Source of the DNA: a candidate division CPR3 bacterium GWF2_35_18 | GTDB taxonomy: Bacteria > Patescibacteriota > CPR3 > GWF2-35-18 | Assembly: GCA_001771135.1 (NCBI GenBank) | Contig: MESW01000003.1 | Coordinates: 200,719-235,785, forward strand | Direction of reading: 5' to 3' | Length of the DNA stretch: 35,067 nt | Shown: piece by piece, positions 15,983 through 23,402 of the stretch | How positions within the stretch are numbered: the first letter of the stretch is position 1 | Layout: each line of letters opens with the position of its first letter | Notes under the pieces: model-generated | Told to the model about the DNA's origin: nothing | What the model saw: only the letters and a program-made list of their open reading frames with translations | The model's database searches: none | Translations under genes and position numbers: made by a program

Positions 15983-16846
15983 TTAATTTTTCTCTGCTAC
16001 TCTTAACTTCGCGGACCGTGCTCGAGGATTTTCTGCTAATTCTGAAGGAGACGCTTCTACTGGCTTTTTCGTTATTATTTTTAAACTATCTGTTTCTTTA
16101 AAAAACTCCTTCACGATTCTATCTTCAAGAGAGTGAAAACTTATGATGGCAAGTCGTCCGTTTTTTTCTAAAAGATCACAGGCTATGGGTAGTACTTCTT
16201 TTAAAGCGTTCAGTTCATCATTTACGGCAATTCGAAAGGCTTGAAATACTTTTGTGGCCGGATTTTTTTTGCTCTTCCCATAATATTTTTGTTGATAAAC
16301 GCCTTCGATTATTTTGGCTAAATCCGCCGTCGACTTAATTTCTTTTATTCCACGGGCGCGAATAAGAGAAATTCCAATGTCGCGTGCACAACCTTCTTCG
16401 CCCAATCGGCTAAGTAAATCATAAAATTCTCCTTTATTTAAAACTTTTATTAAATCCGAAGCCGTAACCTTTAGACTCTTATCCATTCGCATATCTAAAG
16501 GCTCATTTTTTGTGAACGAAAAACCTCTTCCGGAACAATCTATCTGCCAAGATGACATTCCTAAATCTAGAAGTATCCCACTAACTTTTTCTATCCCATT
16601 TCTTTTTGCAATCTCTTTGAGATTGCGAAAGTTATCAGAAACCAATATTAAATTATCAAAGTGAGAAAATAATCCTTTAGCTAAACTTATGCTTTCTTCA
16701 TCTACGTCAATCCCCAGAACTTTTCCATCTCTTTCAATGATTTTCCGAGAGTGACCCCCAAATCCAAAAGTGCAATCAATATACTGTTTTCCTTTTTGGA
16801 CCTTTAATAAATCGATTGTTTCTTTCAATAAAACCGGTTTATGCAT
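15983..16846 (-). CDS. rsmH: 16S rRNA (cytosine-1402 N4) methyltransferase
   Basis: RsmH (MraW) methylates N4 of C1402 in the decoding centre using SAM. The N-terminal HKPVLLKETIDLL and the SAM loop YIDCTFGFGGHS (22-33) are diagnostic, followed by GIDVDEESI, GILLDLGMSSWQ and the C-terminal AIISFHSLEDRIVK and ENPRARSAKLR. At 287 residues it is shorter than the E. coli protein (313), which reflects a small insert domain. It lies between mraZ and ftsL as in most dcw clusters, but is separated from mraZ by a 293-base structured spacer rather than abutting it. There is no clear ribosome site before ATG 16846. Confidence 0.97.
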   Translation of the reverse strand: MHKPVLLKETIDLLKVQKGKQYIDCTFGFGGHSRKIIERDGKVLGIDVDEESISLAKGLFSHFDNLILVSDNFRNLKEIAKRNGIEKVSGILLDLGMSSWQIDCSGRGFSFTKNEPLDMRMDKSLKVTASDLIKVLNKGEFYDLLSRLGEEGCARDIGISLIRARGIKEIKSTADLAKIIEGVYQQKYYGKSKKNPATKVFQAFRIAVNDELNALKEVLPIACDLLEKNGRLAIISFHSLEDRIVKEFFKETDSLKIITKKPVEASPSELAENPRARSAKLRVAEKN

Positions 16847-16884
16847 GTAGTTAAATTCAAAATTTTACTATTATTTAAAATATC

Positions 16885-16999
16885 GGCGGATTGGATTTGA
16901 TCAAATTCTTCGCATCAATCAGAAAACTAAACATTATATTTGTTTAGTAATCCAATCAAGCAAAAGCCGCTTGCCCAAGGGACAGTGATCCAATCCGCC
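16885..16999 (-). other. Structured 115-bp element in the mraZ-rsmH spacer (possible RNA leader or small repeat)
   Basis: A 12-bp perfect inverted repeat, GGCGGATTGGAT (16885-16896) and ATCCAATCCGCC (16988-16999), closes the element. Inside are two further hairpins: CAAGC/GCTTG (16957-16973) and ACTAAAC/GTTTAGT (16926-16948). A 12-bp palindrome ATTTGATCAAAT (16895-16906) overlaps the closing arm. As RNA on the minus strand this would be a closed multi-branch structure. ATCCAATC also recurs as a direct repeat (16950-16957). No convincing gene lies in the 293-base spacer. A regulatory RNA upstream of rsmH or a small terminal-repeat element are both possible. Confidence 0.6.
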
Positions 17000-17139
17000 A
17001 ATAATTTCCCCCCAAAAAGCGGAGGAGGACAAGAAGACCTAGTAATAGGACTCACTGCTTACACAGAATACCCTAAAACCAAGTCGATCTATCTAACAAA
17101 GTTGAAAAAATTGCCAGCAAAAGCAATTTTGAGGATTTT

Positions 17140-17571
17140 TTATAAATTAACAGAGGCTAATTTTTCAGCGATTTCGCTGCTATTCTGAGAAAGGTATTCT
17201 TTTCGTTTTTGCCATTTTGAAGAATCCCAAATTTCTACCCATCGTCCCAAACCTAAAAAGATAACTTCACTTTTTAGTGAGGCATAGGTAACCAAATTTT
17301 GCGGCATTACGAATCTGCCTTGTTTGTCTAGCTCCACTTCAGTTGCTCCACCAAGCAAAAAACGAGTAGTGTCGCGAACTGAGGAAGATACAAAAGGACC
17401 AGAAGCAGCTTCTTTAGTGAGGCTTTCCCATTGTTCTGGGGAAACCATAATTAAACAACCTTCATAACCGTGGGTAACAATCAATTTATTACCTAAACTT
17501 TCCCGAAATTTTTTCGGAACAGCGACGCGGTTTTTCTCTCCTAAGTTGTTTTTAAATTCACCAATTAGCAT
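17140..17571 (-). CDS. mraZ: Transcriptional regulator MraZ
   Basis: MraZ is the DNA-binding autoregulator of the dcw cluster. It has two AbrB-like SpoVT halves, each with a basic loop: GEKNRVAVPKKFR (11-23) and LDKQGRFVMPQNL (about 81-93). The start MLIGEFKNN is the usual family N-terminus, which fixes ATG 17571 although no ribosome site precedes it; the leader there is an A/T-rich stretch. The 143 residues match the family length. Its probable binding sites, three TGGTGA repeats with 10-bp period, lie about 62-88 bases upstream at its own promoter, so the sequence itself shows the likely feedback loop. Confidence 0.96.
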   Translation of the reverse strand: MLIGEFKNNLGEKNRVAVPKKFRESLGNKLIVTHGYEGCLIMVSPEQWESLTKEAASGPFVSSSVRDTTRFLLGGATEVELDKQGRFVMPQNLVTYASLKSEVIFLGLGRWVEIWDSSKWQKRKEYLSQNSSEIAEKLASVNL

Positions 17572-17632
17572 GTTGTTGAATTAAAATTTAGAAAGTGCAA
17601 TCGTTCATCATTTTCACAAGGTAAAAAGTATC

Positions 17633-17686
17633 TCACCACTTTTCACCACTAATCACCATTGTGAATTATTTTCGAAAAATTGTCAA
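17633..17686 (-). promoter_or_regulatory. mraZ promoter with three MraZ-box repeats
   Basis: On the minus strand TTGACA (17686-17681), a 17-base spacer and CACAAT (17663-17658) form a good sigma70-type promoter. From the last base of the -10, three copies of TGGTGA follow with an exact 10-bp period (17658-17653, 17648-17643, 17638-17633). MraZ proteins bind tandem G-rich boxes of about one helical turn spacing (TGGGN in E. coli). Boxes directly downstream of the -10 would block initiation, consistent with autorepression. The box sequence differs from the E. coli one. Confidence 0.85.
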
Positions 17687-17720
17687 GGGGTTTTTAGGGG
17701 AAATTTTAGGAGATTCCGAA

Positions 17721-17750
17721 TAAAAAAGACCCTCAATTATAGAGGGTCTT
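17721..17750 (-). terminator. Intrinsic terminator of the glyQS unit
   Basis: A perfect 9-bp stem AAGACCCTC/GAGGGTCTT with a 7-base loop (17726-17750) is followed on the minus strand by six Ts. It ends the glyQS-small gene-120-residue gene transcript 31 bases after the last stop and just upstream of the mraZ promoter. Confidence 0.92.
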
Positions 17751-17780
17751 AAACATCAAGATTTGTCGGCAAAAAACTAT

Positions 17781-18143
17781 CTATTCAAAACAATTATCTA
17801 GGAGTGATTTGATTTCTTCTTTTTCTTCTTCGTGCATCATTGGAGACAAAGTCTTTAAATAATCACAAATTAATTTCTTTCCTTCTTCAGCCACAGTTTT
17901 ATTAACTGCATCCGTCGTGTAATATTTCTTAATAAAAGAGAGTATCTCCGCTTGCTGATCTTCTTTTTTCTGAATAAGTTCCTTAAATTCTAGTTGAATT
18001 TCCTTGTCGAGCCTTCGCATCAAACTTACAAGTACATACTCATTAACAAGATCAATAATACCAGACATAGTACTATCCCTTTGATCTTCTGGAAATTTCA
18101 ATATCGAAAGTATTTGCGATAAAGTCGATCTTATATCATGCAT
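17781..18143 (-). CDS. Small helical protein, function unknown
   Basis: This 120-residue, mostly alpha-helical, acidic protein is not one I recognise. It shows no signal peptide or membrane segment; one Cys occurs in the middle and one near the C-terminus (DNCFE). The pattern of amphipathic helices suggests a small cytosolic helical bundle. It is the last gene before a strong terminator and follows a 45-residue gene by 36 bases, so it is read with glyQS under T-box control. A run of six Gs lies about 15 bases upstream of ATG 18143, too far for a normal ribosome site. Function unknown. Confidence 0.7.
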   Translation of the reverse strand: MHDIRSTLSQILSILKFPEDQRDSTMSGIIDLVNEYVLVSLMRRLDKEIQLEFKELIQKKEDQQAEILSFIKKYYTTDAVNKTVAEEGKKLICDYLKTLSPMMHEEEKEEIKSLLDNCFE

Positions 18144-18179
18144 AGAATTCTATTTAACCCCCCATAGGATTTTATTGTC

Positions 18180-18317
18180 CTAATCTATAAAGTTTGGAAC
18201 TTCATCAGTAACAACTCCCAAATCGTCTAACATGGGTTGTATTTCATCTTGCTTTCTACTAATAAATCGATTACTAACTTCTGATTTTGATTCTGGATTT
18301 TCATATTGTTCAGACAT
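18180..18317 (-). CDS. 45-residue acidic small protein (hypothetical)
   Basis: A short open frame from ATG 18317 to TAG at 18180 fits neatly between glyQS (stop 14 bases upstream) and the 120-residue gene (start 36 bases downstream). The peptide begins MSEQYENPES and ends in a segment rich in Asp, Val and Pro (DDLGVVTDEVPNFID). It is acidic, hydrophilic and without a membrane segment. The close packing on both sides argues that it is translated; the weak ribosome site (AAGATG) and short length argue for caution. It shares no motif I know. Confidence 0.55.
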   Translation of the reverse strand: MSEQYENPESKSEVSNRFISRKQDEIQPMLDDLGVVTDEVPNFID

Positions 18318-18331
18318 AATAACATCTTAAC

Positions 18332-19726
18332 CTATTTTAATTTCTCTGTAAAATATTGTGGTAATTCTGATATTTTAATTCTCTCTTGTTGCATATTGTC
18401 TCGATCACGAACAGTCACGGTATCGTCTTCCAGACTTTGGTAATCAACAGTCACACACCATGGTGTTCCGATTTCATCTTGACGTCGATAACGTTTTCCC
18501 ACATTTCCAATATCATCAAACATAGTATGAAAATCTAATTTTAAGTTATCAAAAATTGATTTTGCCTTGTCTACTATTTCCTGTTTATTCGCCATCAGAG
18601 GAAAAACTGCCACTTTAACCGGAGCTAATTTAGGATGAAACTTCAAAACTACCCGTTTATTTTCTGGTTCTTCATGATAAGCATCGAGCAATGCAAACAG
18701 TGTCATTCTATCAGCTCCAGCTGAGGTCTCAATAATCCAAGGGATATATTTATCTTTTGTTTCGTTATTAGTATATAGTAAGTCAACTCCACTAAATTTT
18801 GAATGCCTCGAAAGATCCCAATCACTCCGATTATGGATTCCTTCAAATTCTTTCCAGGAAAATGGCGAGTTATACTCAATATCGGTTGCCGCCTTGGCAT
18901 AATGGGCTCTTTCCTCAGGTTCATGATCTCGAAAGCGCAAATTTTCCTTTTTGAAACCCAAACTTAAATACCATTTCATCCGTTCCTCTTTCCAATAAGT
19001 AAACCATTTTTCAGATTCCTTAAGATCAGCTTTGATAAACCATTGCATCTCCATTTGCTCGAATTCTCGTGTGCGAAAGGTAAAATTTCCCGGGGTAATT
19101 TCGTTACGGAAAGCCTTTCCAATTTGGGCAATTCCAAAGGGAATCTTCTTCCACATTGAATCCAAAACATTTTTATAGTTAAGGTAAATTCCCTGGCAGG
19201 TTTCTCCGCGCAGATATGTAGCATCTTTCTCTCCCTCAACCGTTCCGAGATAGGTTTTCATGAGCAGATTAAACTGCTTTGGCGTATCAACGTGAGTATT
19301 TATAGCATAACCGCAATCGGGACAAACTTTATCCGCATTTTTAATATATTCTTTATTTTTATCTGTTAAACTCTGCTTTGATAACATCTTACTTTTTTGT
19401 TTATCTGAAATATTTTCCAGATTATCTGCGCGAAATCGTTTATGACAACTGCGACACTCAATAAGAGGATCCGTAAAAGCAGTCACATGTCCTGAAGCTT
19501 CCCAAACTTTTGGATGGGTGATAATTGCTGAATCAAGACCGACAATTTCATCATGCTTATACACCATCTCCTGCCACCAAAGCTTCTTAATATTGTTTTT
19601 AAGCTCCACCCCAAGAGGACCATAATCATAAAATCCCGCAATTCCGCCATAGATCTCTGATCCGGGAAAAATAAATCCTCGACGTTTCGCAAGCGACGTA
19701 ATTTTTGACATTAAATCTTCAATCAT
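18332..19726 (-). CDS. glyQS: Glycyl-tRNA synthetase, homodimeric type
   Basis: This class II synthetase charges tRNA-Gly. The single-chain type without the bacterial alpha/beta split is shown by the N-terminal KRRGFIFPGSEIYGG and GFYDYGPLGVELK, the motif 2 region GKAFRNEITPGNFTFRTREFEQ, motif 3 near ETSAGADR, and a C-terminal anticodon-binding domain from about 370. A zinc-ribbon type set CRSC (91-94) and CPDC (135-138) lies in the insertion. At 464 residues it matches bacterial GlyQS. GGAGG lies 5-6 bases before ATG 19726. Expression is under the glycine T-box leader immediately upstream, so uncharged tRNA-Gly should raise synthesis. Confidence 0.97.
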   Translation of the reverse strand: MIEDLMSKITSLAKRRGFIFPGSEIYGGIAGFYDYGPLGVELKNNIKKLWWQEMVYKHDEIVGLDSAIITHPKVWEASGHVTAFTDPLIECRSCHKRFRADNLENISDKQKSKMLSKQSLTDKNKEYIKNADKVCPDCGYAINTHVDTPKQFNLLMKTYLGTVEGEKDATYLRGETCQGIYLNYKNVLDSMWKKIPFGIAQIGKAFRNEITPGNFTFRTREFEQMEMQWFIKADLKESEKWFTYWKEERMKWYLSLGFKKENLRFRDHEPEERAHYAKAATDIEYNSPFSWKEFEGIHNRSDWDLSRHSKFSGVDLLYTNNETKDKYIPWIIETSAGADRMTLFALLDAYHEEPENKRVVLKFHPKLAPVKVAVFPLMANKQEIVDKAKSIFDNLKLDFHTMFDDIGNVGKRYRRQDEIGTPWCVTVDYQSLEDDTVTVRDRDNMQQERIKISELPQYFTEKLK

Positions 19727-19754
19727 TTTTTCCTCCGTTAATACTAATTACTGA

Positions 19755-19840
19755 ACTACCGCGGACTAAAGTCCGTAGTATCTCTTACTTAGAGCAAGTT
19801 CGTTCACTTGGTTTCATCCACCCCGCCAAAGGCGGGGTGG
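19755..19840. repeat. Three consecutive perfect hairpins between the T-box terminator and glyQS
   Basis: In order on the plus strand: CGGAC/GTCCG with TAAA loop (19762-19775, flanked by ACTA/TAGT), CAAGT/ACTTG with a 6-base loop (19795-19810), and CCACCCCGCC/GGCGGGGTGG with an AAA loop (19818-19840). The last has a 10-bp GC-only-looking stem unlike the AT-rich surroundings and no T-run on either strand at its edge. They would be in the glyQS mRNA leader after read-through. They look like small palindromic repeat units of the REP type. Confidence 0.65.
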
Positions 19841-19857
19841 TATTCACTAAGATGAAT

Positions 19858-20078
19858 AAAAAAATCCCTCACAGCTTACTCAAAAATAAGTAAACCGTAG
19901 GGATTCCAATGTGGAACGATTCCACCCTACTTCTCCAGAAATATTACTGGAACTCTTAATTTCTTTTTTTTCAACTCTCAAGACGCCATTCTAGTCATTT
20001 TCTTTGCGAAACTTTCACCCTCATCTTCGCTCTCTAGAAAAAGAAAATTAACTAAAAATTCTCGATCATCGTTGAAAA
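19858..20078 (-). ncRNA. Glycine-specific T-box riboswitch leader of glyQS (transcriptional)
   Basis: All parts of a T-box leader can be drawn on the minus strand. Stem I base UUUUCAAC/GUUGAAAA closes 20078-19968. A GAUGA/GAG bulge fits the K-turn, then comes a helix UCGAGA/UCUUGA and a specifier loop holding GGC (19987-19985, a Gly codon) followed by G. The upper stem AUUUUCUUU/AAAGAAAAU leads to AGAGAGCGAAGAUGAGGGUG, matching the distal T-loop region. Stem III is UUCCAG/CUGGAG (19952-19933). The antiterminator GUAGGG/CCCUAC (19930-19897) has the bulge UGGAAUC (19924-19918); its UGGA suits the UCCA end of tRNA-Gly. The competing terminator AAUCCCU/AGGGAUU (19905-19863) ends in seven Us. Confidence 0.95.
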
Positions 20079-20091
20079 TATTATTGTTTTA

Positions 20092-20121
20092 GGTATACCA
20101 AAATAACTAAGTATTTGTCAA
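20092..20121 (-). promoter_or_regulatory. Promoter of the T-box/glyQS transcript
   Basis: On the minus strand a perfect TTGACA (20121-20116) is followed after 18 bases by TATACC (20097-20092), with TG one base upstream of the -10 (extended -10). The expected start is near 20085, a few bases before stem I of the T-box. The -35 directly abuts the stop codon of the SpoIIM-like gene. Confidence 0.75.
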
Positions 20122-20718
20122 TTAAAAAAGCATCGCTAATTTACCAGACACAAAAACTTCTATACAGGCTGCAATAAAAAGTAACAAAAACATTATCGGG
20201 ACAAACTTTAATAAATTTTTAAAATTGCTCCAAAAAACCAGACCTCTTTTCCCTTTACTTGAATCTAGAATCCAATCTAAACCAAGACGAAACCCCCAAG
20301 CTCCACTTAAGATAATGGCTGGAATTTCTACAATTCCATGTGGTAAAACGGTTGCCATTACGACTAAAAACTGACCAGATAAGATTACTCCACCTACCAC
20401 AACTCCCAAAATAAATCCGTTGAAAAACAAACCTGTTAATGTCAAAAATCCAAAAAATATTCCTCCGAAAGAAAAAACTAAAGCAGCTTTGAAATTACGC
20501 GTAAAAATAAGATACACTGACTGTATATCGTTTTGAGAAGCAAGACTTTCTATCTCTTTACTCAAAACCTGCTGGAAAAATTTTATGATAATAGTTAATA
20601 TTTGAGGGAAAATTAATACAATTACAAATCCCAAAAGAAAACCAATTCCAAAAACACTGCTCGAAATTAATAACCATTTCTTATTATTTTTTAAGTAAAG
20701 TTTGATTTTTTCAATCAT
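20122..20718 (-). CDS. SpoIIM-like (stage II sporulation protein M family) membrane protein
   Basis: The 198-residue protein has five or so hydrophobic segments and the family signature: an N-terminal NNKKWLLISSSVFGIGFLLG, the central LFFNGFILG with glycine-rich membrane helix, then VLPHGIVEIPAIILSGAWGFRLG (about 125-147). In Bacillus, SpoIIM works with SpoIID and SpoIIP in peptidoglycan degradation during engulfment, but the family is common in non-sporulating bacteria and archaea where its role is not known. No sporulation genes are present here. ATG 20718 overlaps the recO stop by 8 bases. A membrane role linked to the cell wall is plausible from context only. Confidence 0.88.
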   Translation of the reverse strand: MIEKIKLYLKNNKKWLLISSSVFGIGFLLGFVIVLIFPQILTIIIKFFQQVLSKEIESLASQNDIQSVYLIFTRNFKAALVFSFGGIFFGFLTLTGLFFNGFILGVVVGGVILSGQFLVVMATVLPHGIVEIPAIILSGAWGFRLGLDWILDSSKGKRGLVFWSNFKNLLKFVPIMFLLLFIAACIEVFVSGKLAMLF

Positions 20719-21394
20719 CGTAATTCCTCATTTCATCAACATCTTTAATTAGTTTAATGCTTCTAATCTGACTTTCCAAAACATCTGCTGTGTATTTATC
20801 AATAATATCCTTAATCCTTGATGATATTACATCTTCTGTAGCTATCTTCTGAATATTACTTAGTGGCAATACTCTTAAAATCTTTAACCTTCTTTCATCA
20901 TCTACTGAGAGTTTATATAATTTTGTAATTTCACGCTCATCCCAAAATCCAAGTACGTGTAACAATTTTATATTGAAAGAACCAATAAGTAAATTGATCT
21001 TCTCCCAATTATCTTTTTTCCAAAAATCCATCAGAGTTAGAACCTCGGTTAACAGTTTAAATATTCGCGGATTATTCTCAGAAACAGTAAGTCTGTCAAC
21101 AATTTCTAAGACTTGAAAAGAGTAAATACTTTTGTGAAGATCTTCTTTCAAAGATTGAAATGTTTTTTTTAACTCTACTTCAGAAATAAGATCTAAATTT
21201 CTTCCTTCTGCCAGAAAAAAACTACACCAATTAAGTAACTCCAAACTACCACTTTTTCTGGAAATTATCCGACGAGCGCCTTTTGCGACAGCCCTAATTT
21301 TCCCATAGTGTTTGGAAAAAATAGTAATAATATAATCTGCTTCTTGAATCTTTTGTTTTTTGAGAATAATACCTTCAGTTTTGTATGTAGCCAC
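20711..21394 (-). CDS. recO: DNA repair protein RecO
   Basis: RecO acts with RecR to load RecA on SSB-coated DNA. The N-terminal OB-fold is recognisable from TYKTEGIILKKQKIQEADYI, the KHYGKIRAVAKGARR segment and SRKSGSLELLNW, followed by a helical region without the four-cysteine zinc site seen in some members. I prefer GTG 21394, which gives an N-terminus (MATYKTEGIIL) that aligns with known RecO proteins and avoids overlap with the DUF4012 gene. A GTG at 21421 would add nine residues inside that gene's end. It is 228 residues from the chosen start, a normal length. It shares a transcript with envelope genes. Confidence 0.93.
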   Translation of the reverse strand: MATYKTEGIILKKQKIQEADYIITIFSKHYGKIRAVAKGARRIISRKSGSLELLNWCSFFLAEGRNLDLISEVELKKTFQSLKEDLHKSIYSFQVLEIVDRLTVSENNPRIFKLLTEVLTLMDFWKKDNWEKINLLIGSFNIKLLHVLGFWDEREITKLYKLSVDDERRLKILRVLPLSNIQKIATEDVISSRIKDIIDKYTADVLESQIRSIKLIKDVDEMRNYDD

Positions 21395-21398
21395 CGAT

Positions 21399-23363
21399 TT
21401 ATAATTCCCAAGTAAATTCACTGTCTGTTAGTAGTTCGTAGTCTGCTTTCACTTCTCCATTTATTTCAATTGTATACTGTGGTCTTTTTAAATCTGGCTG
21501 AGGCTGTCCGAGTCCAGGTTGTTTCTGTACCAACAGCTTATATTCTTTCGTGCCAAATAAACCAGTACCAGTAACTTTAAAAGGAAGGGTGTAGGTAAAC
21601 TTGATCGTTTTTGATGATAAAGGTATTGTTCTACTATAATTGGAAAAAACTGTTTTACCTAAATCTTCAGAAGTTGTCTTTGCTTTTTCATCATCGCCAC
21701 CTTCAATACTATTCAAGGTTGATCCCAGAGGAACATATATCCGAGTGTATACTCGAGTAGTTGAATTTAACCAACCGTCATAAGCTCCTCTATTATTGTA
21801 AGTAATTGAAACTTCCTTAGTAACCGTTCCATCATCAGCAATATTAATTTTCTGATCTACATTTCTTTCCAACCAATAATCTGATTTCAATCCTCCTAAA
21901 TTGGCATCGGAAACATGCAAGTAATCACCGTCAAATTCTTTTATCCGTCCGGCAAAATTGTATTCCTCGGCAAAACTCTGCAAAGTAGTATCATGAAAAT
22001 AAAAAAGCATATGTTTCCGTGAAATCTCCGTAAATGCTTTATCTATAAGAGATCTCCACTGATCTTTTTTGGCCGCAAAAACGCGATCGACCATTTCTCC
22101 CATAAGATCACCCAGCAAATTTTTACGATAAGGTCCTTGTAAAACTTTCTCTGAATAAAGCTCAAGTTCATAAACAACATTCGAAGCCTCAAAAGTTTCG
22201 CCATACTGTGGTAATTCAATTGGTCCTAAAACTTCCATAAACGCACGCACAAACTCAGTATCAACTCCAATTATTCCGGATATTTCAGGCACGTCGGCTA
22301 ATTTATTCCAATATATCTCAAAAGTTTCCATAGAAACTTTAAAATCTGGAGACCAATTTGAGTCTCTCATATATAAACCTGGAACCAGATAATCTTTAAT
22401 TGCTTGCGGCGCTTCCATATAGCTTTGATCTTTATCGATGTTATAAATATCTTCACTTTTCACTATTTTAAATCTTCCTTTATCCATCGAGATGATTGCA
22501 TAAGCAGTAATAAATCCTCCGGTGGGACGAAGCTCTTTATCGTTTTGAAATAGGACTAAATAATTCTTTGTTTCCGGTTCTCCTAGAGCTTCAGGAAGTT
22601 TTTCTAGAATTGGACGAACATCATGAGAAACTTTTTTGGCTGAAGTAGTTAAGTTTTTGATTTCAGTAATTTTTTCTTGAACATCATACCCAAGAATACT
22701 TTTTGGATAATCCTCAGGATTAACCTCTTGTAAATCAGACTCTAAGTTATCAATTTCTTCTAAAGCCGCGTCTAAAGAAGGAAGTAACTGTGGCATAGCT
22801 TGAACTAGCTCTTCCAGCTTTTGATCGGCATTGATTTCTTCTTCATTAGCTTTATCTGAAGTGAAACCGAAAATATTGGAAAAAGGCTCAATTCCTTGAA
22901 TAACTAAATCAGAGGCAATTACTCCATGATTAGCAGCAGAAAAAACAGCGCTTCCATCTTTATAATATTTACTTAAAAACGGTGTATATTTTAGAACTCC
23001 GAGTCGTTCATAATCTTTTTCAACAACTAGCAGTTCTGATTTTATTTCACCTAAACTCTGTTCTGCTTTCGTCAAGTTCTGTTCCGATAAAGATAGCTTC
23101 AATTCGTTTGCTGTAGCATACAACTTTAAAGAATCTTTATATAAAGTATATCCCGGACGAATGAGAATAAAATAGCCAATCAATAAAACAACTAAAAAGA
23201 TGCCCAAAATTATTCCTAAAGTTTTCCAAAATCTCTTCTTGAAAGGTTTTTTGATTTCCTGTTTTACTCCTAAAGTAGCAGTTTCGGGGTTTGAGTTTAT
23301 TCCTTGATGATTATCTAAATTAACTTCTTCGTTTGGTATTTTTTCATTGATAAAATATTCCAT
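21399..23363 (-). CDS. DUF4012 domain membrane-anchored protein
   Basis: The 654 residues comprise a 45-residue cytoplasmic N-terminus, one membrane segment (about 47-68), a long helical region with coiled-coil character (70-250), then the DUF4012 core beginning at about 265 with NYLVLFQNDKELRPTGGF, where the ELRPTGGF motif is diagnostic. The C-terminal 140 residues look like beta-sandwich. The family is found in Patescibacteria, Chloroflexi and Actinobacteria, usually beside exopolysaccharide genes, and its biochemical role is not established as far as I know. Here it follows an initiating sugar transferase by 39 bases. Most of the protein should lie outside the cell membrane. Confidence 0.92.
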   Translation of the reverse strand: MEYFINEKIPNEEVNLDNHQGINSNPETATLGVKQEIKKPFKKRFWKTLGIILGIFLVVLLIGYFILIRPGYTLYKDSLKLYATANELKLSLSEQNLTKAEQSLGEIKSELLVVEKDYERLGVLKYTPFLSKYYKDGSAVFSAANHGVIASDLVIQGIEPFSNIFGFTSDKANEEEINADQKLEELVQAMPQLLPSLDAALEEIDNLESDLQEVNPEDYPKSILGYDVQEKITEIKNLTTSAKKVSHDVRPILEKLPEALGEPETKNYLVLFQNDKELRPTGGFITAYAIISMDKGRFKIVKSEDIYNIDKDQSYMEAPQAIKDYLVPGLYMRDSNWSPDFKVSMETFEIYWNKLADVPEISGIIGVDTEFVRAFMEVLGPIELPQYGETFEASNVVYELELYSEKVLQGPYRKNLLGDLMGEMVDRVFAAKKDQWRSLIDKAFTEISRKHMLFYFHDTTLQSFAEEYNFAGRIKEFDGDYLHVSDANLGGLKSDYWLERNVDQKINIADDGTVTKEVSITYNNRGAYDGWLNSTTRVYTRIYVPLGSTLNSIEGGDDEKAKTTSEDLGKTVFSNYSRTIPLSSKTIKFTYTLPFKVTGTGLFGTKEYKLLVQKQPGLGQPQPDLKRPQYTIEINGEVKADYELLTDSEFTWEL

Positions 23364-23402
23364 AGTTCTTTCTCCTTACTAGAAACGATTTTTAATTGTT
23401 TA

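Noticed and set aside
16922-17060. Short minus-strand frame (GTG start, about 41 codons) inside the same spacer
   Set aside because: The codons coincide with the inverted-repeat arms and hairpins, and there is no ribosome site; the RNA or repeat structure explains the sequence better.
16940-17188. 82-codon plus-strand open frame across the mraZ-rsmH spacer
   Set aside because: It is antisense to the end of mraZ, lacks a ribosome site and covers the structured element. Its peptide is low in recognisable features, and every neighbour is on the minus strand.
17572-17632. Seven-codon upstream frame (ATGATG...TAA) in the mraZ leader
   Set aside because: Too short and without a ribosome site; chance frames of this size are common.
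20122-20718. Sporulation role for the SpoIIM-like gene
   Set aside because: No other sporulation gene is present and the family is widespread in non-sporulating organisms; the name reflects homology only.
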